Assembly: GCA_934255515.1 (NCBI GenBank)
Contig: CAKQON010000026.1
Span: forward strand, 1-19,402
Length of the DNA stretch: 19,402 nt
Direction: 5' to 3'
DNA from: an uncultured Sutterella sp.
GTDB lineage: Bacteria > Pseudomonadota > Gammaproteobacteria > Burkholderiales > Burkholderiaceae_F
The notes under the pieces were generated by a model that saw only the letters and a list, made by a program, of their open reading frames with translations, was not told the DNA's origin and ran no database searches. The number at the start of each line of letters is the position of its first letter. The first letter of the stretch is position 1. The translations under genes were made by a program, and so were the position numbers. Of the stretch, positions 1 through 7,970 are shown in pieces.

Positions 1-47
1 TTTTATCTACATAACTCATTTATCAATTATAACATAACCGTAGCCGC

Positions 48-77
48 TTGTCAACTATTTTGTGCCTATGTTAATAA
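48..77 (+). promoter_or_regulatory. candidate sigma-70 promoter for the response regulator
   Basis: An AT-rich stretch upstream of the response-regulator gene contains TTGTCA (48-53). An 18-nt spacer separates it from TAATAA (72-77), a poor -10 match. A short palindrome, GCAAC-C-GTTGC (134-144), lies between this site and the start codon and could be an operator. The call rests on weak motif matches only. Confidence 0.25.
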
Positions 78-180
78 AGCTGCCTTCGTGAGCGAAGAAA
101 AGGCCCTGTAGCAAGACGACAAAAATTGAGCCTGCAACCGTTGCGGAACCTCTTTTCTTTTTTAACGCGCCTGACTCCAA

Positions 181-840
181 ATGAGACCCCAGAACATACC
201 ACTCGCACCGGATGCCATTTCAGAGGCCAAAGCCCGCGGCCTCGTCAGAATCGTCGACGACGATGATGCCCTGCGCGAAGCGCTGAGATTCGCCCTCGAA
301 GCCGACGGCTGGAAGGTTTCCGACTATGGAACTGCCGAACAGTTCTTTACGGGCGACGTTCCCTCCGAACCCGGCTGCGTCATACTTGACATCCGCATGC
401 CGAGCATGAGCGGAATGGAAGCGCAGGAAATCCTTTCTGCCAGAGGAATCGGCCTGCCCGTCATTTTCATCACCGGCCACGGCGACGTTGATCTGGCCGT
501 CACGGCTCTCCAGGAAGGCGCCATAGATTTCATCCAGAAGCCCGTCGATGACGAGCGGCTCATTCAGGCCATCGCCTACGGCGTGCACCTTGACCTCTGC
601 AGGCGCGGCGGCAAAGCGGATCCTGCAGATATTCTTCATCGAATCCGAACGCTCACAGAACGAGAGCTCGAGCTCGCCAGACTCCTTGCTGCCGGCGCAA
701 GGAATCGAGAAATTGCAGAACGCCTCGGCATTGCTCTGCGAACCGTAGAGGTTCATCGGGCATCAATCTTGAAGAAGCTTGGGGTCAGAAAAGCACAGGA
801 ACTGCAAGCGCTATCCTCTGCACTTAACGAGATCTCCTGA
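181..840 (+). CDS. FixJ/NarL-type two-component response regulator
   Basis: This 219-residue protein has a receiver domain (about residues 21-135) joined to a LuxR-type helix-turn-helix domain (about 155-216). Receiver landmarks are the acidic cluster D26-D29, the likely phospho-acceptor D70 in DIRMPSMSG, T98 in FITGHGD and K120 in QKP. The C-terminal part begins LTERELELARLL and includes the recognition segment IALRTVEVHR. The arrangement is that of FixJ/TtrR-like activators, which bind DNA once phosphorylated by a partner histidine kinase. No kinase lies in the window, so its signal and targets are unknown. The ATG at 181 is the first possible start after an in-frame stop, but no clear Shine-Dalgarno sequence precedes it. 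The roughly 20-residue extension before the receiver fold is unusual for the family. The fold assignment is secure; the regulon is not predictable. Confidence 0.9.
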   Translation: MRPQNIPLAPDAISEAKARGLVRIVDDDDALREALRFALEADGWKVSDYGTAEQFFTGDVPSEPGCVILDIRMPSMSGMEAQEILSARGIGLPVIFITGHGDVDLAVTALQEGAIDFIQKPVDDERLIQAIAYGVHLDLCRRGGKADPADILHRIRTLTERELELARLLAAGARNREIAERLGIALRTVEVHRASILKKLGVRKAQELQALSSALNEIS

Positions 841-936
841 CCTTTCGTATTCAAGAAAAAAATCCATCAGCGCCGGGGAGAGGCGGACCTCCTTCGCGAC
901 ACCTCTCTCTAGCGCCCACATTCCATAGAGCCGCGT

Positions 937-1299
937 TCAAGCTGCCTGCTCCTCGCGCAGAAGCTCGAGAAGCCGTTCGGCCGCAGGCGTCATGATTCGA
1001 TCCTTCACCCAGGCAACGGAAACGCCCGCGGAGAGTTCCGGCTCGAGCGGGAGCCACACGAGGTTGGACTTCGGTTCCGGGTTGATGATCCCTTCGAGCG
1101 CAAGGACGCTACCGACGCCCGCTTCCGCGAGGAGATAGGCGTTGTAGAGGAGGTTGAAGTGCGCGGCGACGCGGATCTCCTGAGCATGCTTTCCCAGCCA
1201 CGAGAGGAGTTCGTTGTTCTGCGACGCCTGAAGCGACGCGACGAGCGGCCCCCGGAGCAGATCCTCGGGGTGAACCGACGTCTTCCCCGACAGTTCGCC
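937..1299 (-). pseudogene. LysR-family transcriptional regulator, 3' fragment
   Basis: About 120 residues of the C-terminal effector-binding domain of a LysR-type regulator remain. Recognisable stretches are VHPEDLLRGPLVAS, NNELLSWLG, NLLYNAYLLAEAGVG and LPLEPELSAGVSVAW, ending at a TGA at 937-939. Family members are near 300 residues with an N-terminal winged helix-turn-helix. That DNA-binding part and the first half of the effector domain are absent. Upstream of about position 1299 the reading frame stays open but runs antisense through the hydrolase gene and loses all LysR similarity. The fragment therefore abuts the 5' end of the hydrolase with no intergenic space. A LysR gene divergent from the operon it controls is a common arrangement, so one deletion could have removed both 5' ends and the shared promoter. 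It should be non-functional as a regulator. Confidence 0.75.
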
Positions 1300-1350
1300 G
1301 CCGATGCCGCGGGCGGACCGGACAACTTCTATAAGAGCGACCGCGTGACG

Positions 1351-2280
1351 ATGGAAAAGGTCACCTTCCACAACCTTTACCGGATGAATGTTGTCGGGAA
1401 CCTCTTTCTCCCCAAGAATGCCGACCCGGCCAAAGCGCTTCCTGCGGTGGTGGTCGGCCATCCGATGGGCGCCGTGAAGGAGCAGAGCTCCAATCTTTAC
1501 GCGCAGAAGCTTGCTGAAGCGGGCTTTGCCGCCCTCGCGATCGACCTCTCCTTCTGGGGCGAAAGCGCGGGCGAACCCCGCCAGGCGGTGCTTCCCGACG
1601 TTTATTCGGACGACTTCAGCGCAGCAGTCGACTATCTCGGCACGAAGAAGGGCATTGACCGCACGAAGATCGGAGGCCTCGGCATCTGCGGAAGCGGGAG
1701 CTTCCTCATCAGCGCCGCAAAGATCGACCCGCGCATCAAGGCCGTGGCAACGGTTTCCATGTACGACATGGGCGCTGCGAACAGGAATGGCCTGCGCCAC
1801 GGGACGACTCTGGAACAGAGAAAGGCCGTGATTGCAGCCGCTGCCGAAGAGCGCTGGAAGGAATACGAGACGGGGAAGATCACGCAGTACACGAGCGGCA
1901 CCGTCCATGAACTGACGCCCGAGTCGACCGCGATTGAGCGCGAGTTCTACGACTTCTACCGCACGCCGCGCGGAGAGTTCACGCCCGCCTCTTCCTCGAA
2001 AGATCTCACAACCCATCCGACCTTCACGAGCAACGTGAAATTCATGAATTTCTACCCCTTCAACGACATCGAAACGATTTCGCCGCGGCCGATGCTCTTT
2101 GTGGCGGGTGAAAACGCCCACTCGATCGAATTTTCCGAAGATGCCTACCGGCTCGCCGCTGAGCCGAAGGAGCTCATGATCATTCCGGGCGCCGGTCACG
2201 TGGATCTTTACGACCGCACGGATCTCATCCCGTTCGAGAAAATCACGGGCTTCTTCAAAAAGAGCCTTGAAGTGAAGTAA
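1351..2280 (+). CDS. alpha/beta hydrolase, dienelactone-hydrolase/YcjY-like, probably 5'-truncated
   Basis: From the ATG at 1351 the product has 309 residues with an alpha/beta-hydrolase core. Features are the strand-turn PAVVVGHPMG (31-40), the nucleophile elbow GICGS (111-115), a candidate acid-residue loop VAGENAHS (251-258) and the catalytic-type histidine in PGAGHVDLYD (H283). The elbow places Cys113 where serine hydrolases have Ser, as in dienelactone hydrolase; Ser115 is an alternative. The substrate is unknown. Sequence resembling the family seems to begin slightly earlier, at FYKSDRV (from about 1327), just after the LysR fragment ends, so the native start and any signal peptide may be lost. 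The frame stays open upstream to an ATG at 1159, but that stretch is antisense to lysR. No ribosome-binding site precedes 1351. Fold confidence is high; start and activity are uncertain. Confidence 0.75.
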   Translation: MEKVTFHNLYRMNVVGNLFLPKNADPAKALPAVVVGHPMGAVKEQSSNLYAQKLAEAGFAALAIDLSFWGESAGEPRQAVLPDVYSDDFSAAVDYLGTKKGIDRTKIGGLGICGSGSFLISAAKIDPRIKAVATVSMYDMGAANRNGLRHGTTLEQRKAVIAAAAEERWKEYETGKITQYTSGTVHELTPESTAIEREFYDFYRTPRGEFTPASSSKDLTTHPTFTSNVKFMNFYPFNDIETISPRPMLFVAGENAHSIEFSEDAYRLAAEPKELMIIPGAGHVDLYDRTDLIPFEKITGFFKKSLEVK

Positions 2281-2319
2281 CCGCGCTTCCTGAGCGATTT
2301 CATCCCTCTTCACGATTCA

Positions 2320-2347
2320 CGGCCGCCTTTACCCCGAAAGGCGGCCG
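2320..2347 (+). terminator. hairpin downstream of the hydrolase gene
   Basis: A perfect 11-bp stem (CGGCCGCCTTT at 2320-2330, AAAGGCGGCCG at 2337-2347) with a 6-nt loop lies 40 bp after the hydrolase stop. The sequence after it (CTTGACTACTCT) is only loosely T-rich, so termination may be weak. Confidence 0.5.
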
Positions 2348-2376
2348 CTTGACTACTCTCCCGAAGCATTCCCATC

Positions 2377-3498
2377 ATGCCAGTCATCCTCGGGCTCTTC
2401 ACCGGGGTCACCGCACTCATTGCGTCGGAATTCATTCCGGTGAGTCTCCTCACGCCCATATCGGAGGGCCTCGGCATTACGCCGGGGACCGCCGGCCAAA
2501 CCGTTACCGCCGTCGGGGCGGCTCCTCCTTCTCTTCACCTTCCTCACCGCGCTCTCGAACGCCCTCATTGCGTGGACGGACTCGGTCGCGGTGCTCTTTC
2601 TCGCCCGCGCGCTCCTCGGCTTCTGCGTGGGCGGCTTCTGGTCGCTCTCCGTCTCGGTCGTGCAGCGCCTCGTTCACCTGAAGGCGCTCCCCAAGGCGTT
2701 CTCCATCGTCTATTCAGGCGTTTCGGTCGCAACTCTTGTGGCGCTCCCCGGGGCATCGGCCATGAGCGAAGCTTTCGGCTGGCGCTCGGTCTTCTGGGCA
2801 GCGGCCCCCTCTCCGCGCTCACATTCGTCCGGCAGCTCCTCACGATGCCGGCGGTGAAGCCCAATCAGTCGGCGGGCTTCTCCGCCATGAAGGCGCCTCT
2901 GCGGGACCGGCGCGTGGTGTTCGGGCTTTTCGCCACCTTCGCCTCCTACGCGGGCTACCACACGGTCTTCACGTACGTGAGGCCCGTGCTTGAAGAGAGC
3001 GCCGGGCTCTCGCCCTCAGGCGTCTCAATTGCGCTCCTCGTCTACGCACTTGTCAACGTCGCGGGTACACTCATTGCCGGGAAGCTCTATGAACGGAACT
3101 TCGCGCCCGCATTCATCGGAACCTCCGTGCTCGCGCTTGCCGCGCCCATTCTCATGTGGGCGCTCTCGGGCCACGCCGCAGTCATCGGCGCCCTTATTCT
3201 CTCCGCGCTCGTCTTCGGCTTCATCCCGGTGGGGTGGTCCGTCTGGATGGTGCGCACCGTCCCCGGTCACACGGAAGTCGTCGGCGGCCTCTACGTCGCC
3301 GTCGTGCAGGGCTCCGTGTGGCTCGCCGCCAATGCGGGCGGCGTGCTCTACGACGCCTCGGGCGTGGAGCCGCTCTTTCTCATGTCGGCGGCGATCGCGC
3401 TTTTCGGACTTATTCTGGTGCCGGGCGCGCTTTTCGGGAGGATCGGGAGCTTTTCAGCTGACCGTGCGGCTTCCCATTCTATTGAGGGCGCGCGCTGA
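2377..3498 (+). pseudogene. MFS efflux-type transporter with internal deletion and compensating frameshift
   Basis: An uninterrupted 373-codon frame starts with an MFS first membrane segment (MPVILGLFTGVTALIASE, then LLTPISEGLGITPGTAGQ). Its second half is typical MFS from about 2815 onward (LTFVRQLLTMPAV, VFGLFATFASYAGYHTVFTY, GFIPVGWSVWMVRTVPGH, YVAVVQGSVWLAANAGG). Between about 2521 and 2808 this frame is Arg/Pro-rich and not membrane-like. The real transporter sequence there sits in the +1 frame (LLLLFTFLTALSNALIAW, LARALLGFCVGGFWSLSVSV, SEAFGWRSVFWAAA). So the frame shifts near 2515-2521, where about 20 residues expected for membrane segment 2 also appear lost. It shifts back near 2804-2812, in a C-rich run. 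Relatives of the drug/nucleoside efflux type have about 390-400 residues. The protein is unlikely to function unless these are sequence errors. No Shine-Dalgarno sequence is visible. Confidence 0.75.
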
Positions 3499-3512
3499 AA
3501 AAGGCCTTTGAA

Positions 3513-3549
3513 GCTTCTCCGCCCGGTTATCAGGGCCGGGCAGAGAAGC
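3513..3549. terminator. convergent-gene hairpin between the MFS gene and dusA
   Basis: GCTTCTC-C-GCCCGG (3513-3526) pairs with CCGGGC-A-GAGAAGC (3536-3549), giving 13 bp with one mismatch and a 9-nt loop. It lies between two converging genes. On the minus strand it is followed by TTCAAAGGCCTTTTT, so it fits best as the dusA terminator. It could also stop transcription from the MFS gene. Confidence 0.55.
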
Positions 3550-3592
3550 GCGCTGATGAGAGGCCACAGAACCTCAGCAGGCCTCAGAACTC

Positions 3593-4600
3593 TCAGAAGC
3601 CTTCTCCGAAGGCTTCCCGCCAGGCGTAATGGAAGAGCTCCGGCCCCTGTTCGCGGATGGCCTTCGGGTCGGCGAGCGTGCGGCGCCAGGCGCGCGCGCC
3701 GGGAAGCCCCTGGCAGAGGCCGTTCAGGTGCCTTGAGAAGGCGCGAAGCGCATGCTCGTCGTCCTTCCAGTTTGTCTTCACTTCTTCCGTGACGGCTTCA
3801 ATGACATCGAGGCGCGTCGTCTCGAAATCGTCCCCGAAGAGCGCGCTGTCGACCCCTGCGAGCACCCAGGGATTCTGGTAGGCCGCACGCCCCATCATCA
3901 CGCCATCAATGCCGCGGTCAAGTAGTTCCCGCGCGGTTGCGAGGTCCGCAATCTGCCCGTTCAGAACAAAGGCGGAATCCGGGAACTCGCGCTTCAAGTC
4001 AAAGGCGACCTCGCGATTCAGGGGCGGCACCTCGCGGTTTTCCTTGGGCGAGAGGCCCTTCAGCCACGCGGCGCGCGCATGCACGATGAAGACGCGGCAG
4101 CCCGCTTCGTGCACTTCGCCCACGAAGTCCCTCACGAACCCATAGTCGTCCCGGTCGTCGACGCCGATCCGGTGCTTCACCGTCACGGGCTTGTCCGTCG
4201 CTTCCTGCATGGCCCGCACGCAGTCGGCAACGAGCTTCGCGTCGAGCATGAGGCAGGCGCCGAAGCTTCCCTTCTGCACGCGCGGCGACGGACACCCGCA
4301 GTTGAGGTTGTATTCGTCGTAGACGTACCCTTCAGCCTCGGCCGTGCGGATCGCGAAAGCGAGCTCCTCCGGGTCGGAGCCCCCGAGCTGGAGCGCAACC
4401 GGATGTTCCGAGGGCGAGAATCCGAGGAGCATTTCGCGGTTCCCGAAGCGAATCGCACCGGTGGTCACCATCTCGGTATAAAGCCGCGCGCGGCGCGTGA
4501 GGAGCCGGTCGAAAAACCGGCAGTGGCGGTCCGTCCAGTCGAGCATGGGCGCAACCGTGAAGCGCCAGGGGGAGCAGCAGGACTCTTGAGAGGAAGTCAT
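3593..4600 (-). CDS. dusA: tRNA-dihydrouridine synthase A
   Basis: The 335-residue protein matches the DusA branch of flavin-dependent tRNA-dihydrouridine synthases, which reduce uridines 20/20a in the tRNA D-loop using FMN and NADPH. Landmarks are the N-terminal FMN-barrel motif VAPMLDWTDRHCR (16-28), VALQLGGSDP (68-77), the motif NCGCPSPRVQKGSFGACLM (100-118) with the predicted catalytic Cys116, VTVKHRIG, the barrel-end motif GVMMGRAAYQNPW, and a helical tRNA-binding C-terminal domain. The length equals the family norm (about 330). DusA usually has NVGCPS where this protein has NCGCPS. It lies about 100 bp downstream of ychJ, separated by a hairpin, so it may have its own promoter or depend on read-through. 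The ribosome-binding site before the ATG is weak. The last codons form a 9-bp hairpin (3596-3616). Confidence 0.95.
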   Translation of the reverse strand: MTSSQESCCSPWRFTVAPMLDWTDRHCRFFDRLLTRRARLYTEMVTTGAIRFGNREMLLGFSPSEHPVALQLGGSDPEELAFAIRTAEAEGYVYDEYNLNCGCPSPRVQKGSFGACLMLDAKLVADCVRAMQEATDKPVTVKHRIGVDDRDDYGFVRDFVGEVHEAGCRVFIVHARAAWLKGLSPKENREVPPLNREVAFDLKREFPDSAFVLNGQIADLATARELLDRGIDGVMMGRAAYQNPWVLAGVDSALFGDDFETTRLDVIEAVTEEVKTNWKDDEHALRAFSRHLNGLCQGLPGARAWRRTLADPKAIREQGPELFHYAWREAFGEGF

Positions 4601-4630
4601 CAGGAAAATTTTTCTGTCAGTACGTAAGGA

Positions 4631-4665
4631 AAGCGCCCGGGCCGAGTAAGTCGGTTCGGGCGCTT
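4631..4665 (-). terminator. hairpin closing the rimP-to-ychJ operon
   Basis: AAGCGCCCG (4631-4639) pairs with CGGGCGCTT (4657-4665). Inside it, CCGA (4642-4645) pairs with TCGG (4651-4654). The two bases between these stems pair as G-U only in plus-strand RNA; in minus-strand RNA they are C/A mismatches. The minus-strand continuation TCCTTACG is only partly T-rich. It sits 39 bp after the ychJ stop and before dusA. Confidence 0.5.
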
Positions 4666-4703
4666 CTCCTGCGGAAAAAGGAAATGTGCGGCGTCAATGC
4701 GCT

Positions 4704-5159
4704 TTACCGTACGCCGGCGGGATCGAGCTGATCGCCATCCACGTAGACCCAGCGGCCGTCGGGTTCGCGGCGAAAGCGCGAGCGCTCCCGCATGCGGAGG
4801 GCGCCCTGCGGGGTGCGGGCAATTGCGAGGAACTCCACTTCTCCCGTCCGACCGTCAGGCGCAGTGCCTGACCCAAGGATTTTGAGCGACATCCACTTCG
4901 GCCGCGGTTCGCCGGGGGCGAAGAGATCTCGAGGCCTCGTTTCCGGCGCCCAGGTGGCAAGCACGTAGGCGTCGTCGCCGAGCACGTAGGCCGCATAGCG
5001 GCTTCGCATCAGGGAGAGGGGATCAGGGGCGCCGAGCGGGGAAGCCCCGCCCGAAAGCCACCTGCCGCAGCAGGCGGAAAGCGCGAGACCGCTCCCGCAG
5101 GGGCAGAGAGAAGCGTCCGCCGCTTCCCTCCTTCCCTTCTTTTTCCCTAGGTTATTCAC
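4704..5159 (-). CDS. ychJ: YchJ-family SEC-C motif protein
   Basis: This small 151-residue protein begins with a basic segment and a SEC-C type zinc-binding motif: CPCGSG at 19-24 followed by CC at 30-31. The YchJ signature follows (PDPLSLMRSRYAAYVLGDDAYVLATWAPETRP), then an NTF2-like C-terminal half (WMSLKILGSG, GEVEFLAIAR, RERSRFRREPDGRWVYVDG). The family (UPF0225) is widespread in proteobacteria with no firmly assigned function; the metal site suggests binding to a protein or nucleic-acid partner. Length is normal. Its ATG lies inside the typA 3' end (8-bp overlap), so the two are probably translationally coupled, and it is the last gene of the operon before a hairpin. Second SEC-C motifs seen in some relatives are absent. 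Confidence 0.85.
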   Translation of the reverse strand: MNNLGKKKGRREAADASLCPCGSGLALSACCGRWLSGGASPLGAPDPLSLMRSRYAAYVLGDDAYVLATWAPETRPRDLFAPGEPRPKWMSLKILGSGTAPDGRTGEVEFLAIARTPQGALRMRERSRFRREPDGRWVYVDGDQLDPAGVR

Positions 5160-6999
5160 CGAATTCCTTCGAGTCGGCGCGGGCGGCGCGCTTGCGCTCG
5201 AAGTCCTTCAGGAAGCGCTTTCTCAGGCGAATGCTGAGCGGCGTGATTTCCACGAGTTCGTCGTCGTTGATGAATTCAACGGCCGATTCCAGCGTGAGCT
5301 TCACAGGCGGCACGAGACGAATCGCTTCGTCGGTGCCCGAGGCGCGGATGTTGGTGAGCTGCTTGCCGCGGATCGGATTCACGACGATGTCGTTTTCGCG
5401 CGAGTGCTCGCCGATGATCATGCCTTCGTAGAGCTTGTCGCCCGGCGAAACGAAGAGGCGGCCGCGTTCCTGGATCTTCCAGAGCGCATAGGCCACGGCT
5501 TCGCCGTCGTCCTGCGAGATGATGACGCCCGAGCGGCGTTCGCCCACATCGCCCGTCTTGATGGGACCATAGTCGTCAAAGACGTGGCTCATGATGCCCG
5601 TGCCTCGGCACATCGTCATGAACATGCTCTGGAAGCCGATCAGGCCGCGGGCCGGGATGCGGTATTCAAGGCGCACGCGGCCCTTGCCGTCGGGAGCCAT
5701 GTCCTGGAGGTCGCCGCGGCGGCGGCCGAGCTCTTCCATGACGGCGCCCTGATGCTCTTCCTCAACGTCAACCGTAAGGAGTTCATAGGGTTCCATCTTG
5801 ACGCCGTCGATTTCCTTCAGGACGACGCGCGGACGCGACACGGCGAGTTCATAGCCCTCGCGGCGCATGTTCTCAAGAAGAATTGTGAGGTGGAGTTCGC
5901 CGCGGCCGGCGATTTCCCAGACGGTTTCGTCCTTGGTCGGACGCATGCGCATGGCGACGTTCGACTTCAATTCACGCTCAAGGCGCTCGCGGATCTGGCG
6001 CGAGGTCACGAACTTGCCTTCGCGGCCGGCGAGCGGGGAGGTGTTCACCTGGAAGTTCATCGTGAGGGTGGGTTCGTCCACCTTCAGCATTGGGAGAGCC
6101 TCGGGCTGATCCTTGTCGGTGATGGTCGTGCCAATGTTGAGTTCCTCAATGCCGGTGACGAGGATGATGTCGCCCGCCTGAGCTTCATCGACTTCCTTGC
6201 GCTGCAGACCCTCGAACTCAAGAATCGAATTGATCTTGGCACGACGGGGCGTGTCGTCGGGACCATTCATGATCGCGACTTCTGAATTCGGGTAGATGCG
6301 GCCGCGGTGGACGCGGCCCACGCCGATCTTGCCCACATAGCTCGAATAGTCGAGCGAGCAGATCTGGAGCATGAGGGGACCGTCGGGATTGTCGTCGCGA
6401 ACCGGAACGTACTTGATGACGGTATCGAAGACGGCGCGCATGTTGCCGATCTTCTTCAGCTCCTCAACGTCATCGGTATAGCCCGCGAAGCCGTTCAGGG
6501 CCGAGGCGTAGATGACCGGGAAGTCAAGCTGATCCTCGGTGGCGCCGAGCTTGTCGAAAAGATCGAAGGTCTGGTTGAGCACCCAGTCCGGACGAGCGCC
6601 CGGACGATCGATCTTGTTGATGACGACGATGGGCTTCAGGCCCTGGGCGAGGGCCTTCCTCGTCACGAAGCGCGTCTGAGGCATCGGGCCCTCGACCGCG
6701 TCGACGAGAAGAAGCACGCCGTCGACCATCGAGAGCACGCGCTCGACTTCGCCGCCGAAGTCGGCATGCCCCGGGGTGTCGATGATGTTGATGTGCACGC
6801 CTTCGTATTCAACGGCGCAGTTCTTGGCAAGAATCGTAATGCCGCGTTCGCGTTCGATGGCGTTGGAGTCCATCACGCGCTCTTCAACCTGCTGGTTGGC
6901 ACGGAAGGTGCCCGCGCACTGCAGAAGACGGTCAACCATCGTTGTCTTGCCGTGGTCGACGTGCGCGATGATCGCAATGTTGCGAATAGCTCGAGTCAT
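5152..6999 (-). CDS. typA: ribosome-associated GTPase TypA/BipA
   Basis: A 615-residue translational GTPase of the TypA/BipA family, which binds 70S ribosomes and supports 50S assembly and growth in cold and other stress. The chosen ATG begins [20 protein letters not shown], the standard family N-terminus. G1 is AHVDHGKT (12-19), G3 is DTPGHADF (74-81) and G4 is NKID (128-131). The EF-Tu-like domain 2, EF-G-like domains III and V and the BipA-specific C-terminal domain ([27 protein letters not shown]) follow in order. E. coli BipA has 607 residues. A TTG at 7035 would add 12 residues but overlaps the truB stop and would give an atypical N-terminus. The gene follows truB by 32 bp and overlaps ychJ by 8 bp. 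Confidence 0.97.
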   Translation of the reverse strand: MTRAIRNIAIIAHVDHGKTTMVDRLLQCAGTFRANQQVEERVMDSNAIERERGITILAKNCAVEYEGVHINIIDTPGHADFGGEVERVLSMVDGVLLLVDAVEGPMPQTRFVTRKALAQGLKPIVVINKIDRPGARPDWVLNQTFDLFDKLGATEDQLDFPVIYASALNGFAGYTDDVEELKKIGNMRAVFDTVIKYVPVRDDNPDGPLMLQICSLDYSSYVGKIGVGRVHRGRIYPNSEVAIMNGPDDTPRRAKINSILEFEGLQRKEVDEAQAGDIILVTGIEELNIGTTITDKDQPEALPMLKVDEPTLTMNFQVNTSPLAGREGKFVTSRQIRERLERELKSNVAMRMRPTKDETVWEIAGRGELHLTILLENMRREGYELAVSRPRVVLKEIDGVKMEPYELLTVDVEEEHQGAVMEELGRRRGDLQDMAPDGKGRVRLEYRIPARGLIGFQSMFMTMCRGTGIMSHVFDDYGPIKTGDVGERRSGVIISQDDGEAVAYALWKIQERGRLFVSPGDKLYEGMIIGEHSRENDIVVNPIRGKQLTNIRASGTDEAIRLVPPVKLTLESAVEFINDDELVEITPLSIRLRKRFLKDFERKRAARADSKEFGE

Positions 7000-7031
7000 G
7001 GGAGTCTCAGTGTTTTGAAGGAAATTTTGGA

Positions 7032-7928
7032 TCAATGTGCAATAAGTCGTTCGGGCTCGAGCACGCCGCGGTCTGAAACCGCAGCCGTCCCGAGAAGTCC
7101 CGTACGGGGGCCGTAGACGCGAACACGCGCAAGGGCCCCGAGGCCGAGCGCAAGGCGCTGGCCGAGCAGGAAGCGGGCTTCATCCTCAGCCGAAAGATCG
7201 ACACGGGGAAGCTTGGTAATCAAAGTGTCTGCGGGCGAGAGTTTAGCGCGCACCGCCTCCGGCGTCGCGAGCGCCCGCAGATTTTCAAGCGTGAGGGCGC
7301 CTTCGAGCGTGAGATGACCCACGCGCGTGCGCCTCAGCGCCGTGAGATGAGCCCCGCACCCGAGCTTTCTGCCGATGTCCTCGGCGAGAACGCGGATGTA
7401 GGTGCCCTTTGAAACGAGGGTCTTCATCGTGAAGGAGGCGCCGTCGAAGTCCGAGACCTCGATCTCGAGGATCCTCACGCGCCGGGGCTCGCGCTCGACC
7501 GTGCCGCCCTTTCGCGCGATGTGGTAGAGGCAGACGCCGTCCTTCTTCAGGGCCGAATACATGGGCGGAATCTGCTCGATCTCGCCGAGGAATGAGAGGG
7601 CCGCCTCACGGATCCTGTCGAGCGTGATGCCCTCCGTCGGGGCGGTTCCCGTCACCTCGCCGTCGGCGTCCCCGGTATTCGTCGTGACGCCGAGCTTCAC
7701 GCGCGCCTCATAGCCCTTCTCGGCATTGAGAAGGTCGGCGGAAAACTTCGTCGCGTCGCCGAAGCAGACGGGAAGAAGCCCCGTCGCCATCGGGTCGAGC
7801 GTGCCGGTGTGGCCCGCCTTCTGCGCGTTCGCGAGGCGCCTTGCAATCTGCACGGCGGCGTTCGAGGAGAGCCCCCCGTCCTTGTCGAGGAGGAGCACTG
7901 CGCTGATCGGATCGCCCTTTTTCGCCAT
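7032..7928 (-). CDS. truB: tRNA pseudouridine-55 synthase
   Basis: The 298-residue enzyme converts U55 of the tRNA T-loop to pseudouridine and also acts as a tRNA chaperone. Motif I is KAGHTGTLDPMATGLL with catalytic Asp45. Further motifs are the conserved YEARVKLGVTTNTGDADGEV, the PPMYSALKKDG segment and RVLAEDIGRKLGCGAHLTALRRTRVG. A C-terminal PUA-like domain (about residues 230-298) completes the bacterial type-II TruB layout, and length agrees with the family (about 300). It follows rbfA by 42 bp, the classic infB-rbfA-truB order. The Shine-Dalgarno sequence before the ATG is weak. typA begins 32 bp downstream where E. coli has rpsO, so the operon tail differs from the enterobacterial one. 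Confidence 0.97.
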   Translation of the reverse strand: MAKKGDPISAVLLLDKDGGLSSNAAVQIARRLANAQKAGHTGTLDPMATGLLPVCFGDATKFSADLLNAEKGYEARVKLGVTTNTGDADGEVTGTAPTEGITLDRIREAALSFLGEIEQIPPMYSALKKDGVCLYHIARKGGTVEREPRRVRILEIEVSDFDGASFTMKTLVSKGTYIRVLAEDIGRKLGCGAHLTALRRTRVGHLTLEGALTLENLRALATPEAVRAKLSPADTLITKLPRVDLSAEDEARFLLGQRLALGLGALARVRVYGPRTGLLGTAAVSDRGVLEPERLIAH

Positions 7929-7970
7929 TCTGAAATCACTCGTCTAATTGGAAAGGAGGCTGCCCGCGAA

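Noticed and set aside
856..908. Possible terminator after the lysR fragment (GAGAGG/CCTCTC stem with a distant T7 run)
   Set aside because: The stem is only 6 bp with an 18-nt loop, and the T-run begins about 15 nt away, so it does not meet intrinsic-terminator geometry.
1300..2313. Minus-strand frame continuing upstream of the lysR fragment across the hydrolase gene
   Set aside because: It is the exact antisense of a recognisable hydrolase, has no LysR-like content, and is open only because of high-GC codon use.
5404..7116. Long plus-strand open frames opposite typA
   Set aside because: They are antisense to a confidently identified GTPase, have His/Asp/Val-rich composition expected from reverse-complemented GC-rich codons, and show no family motif.
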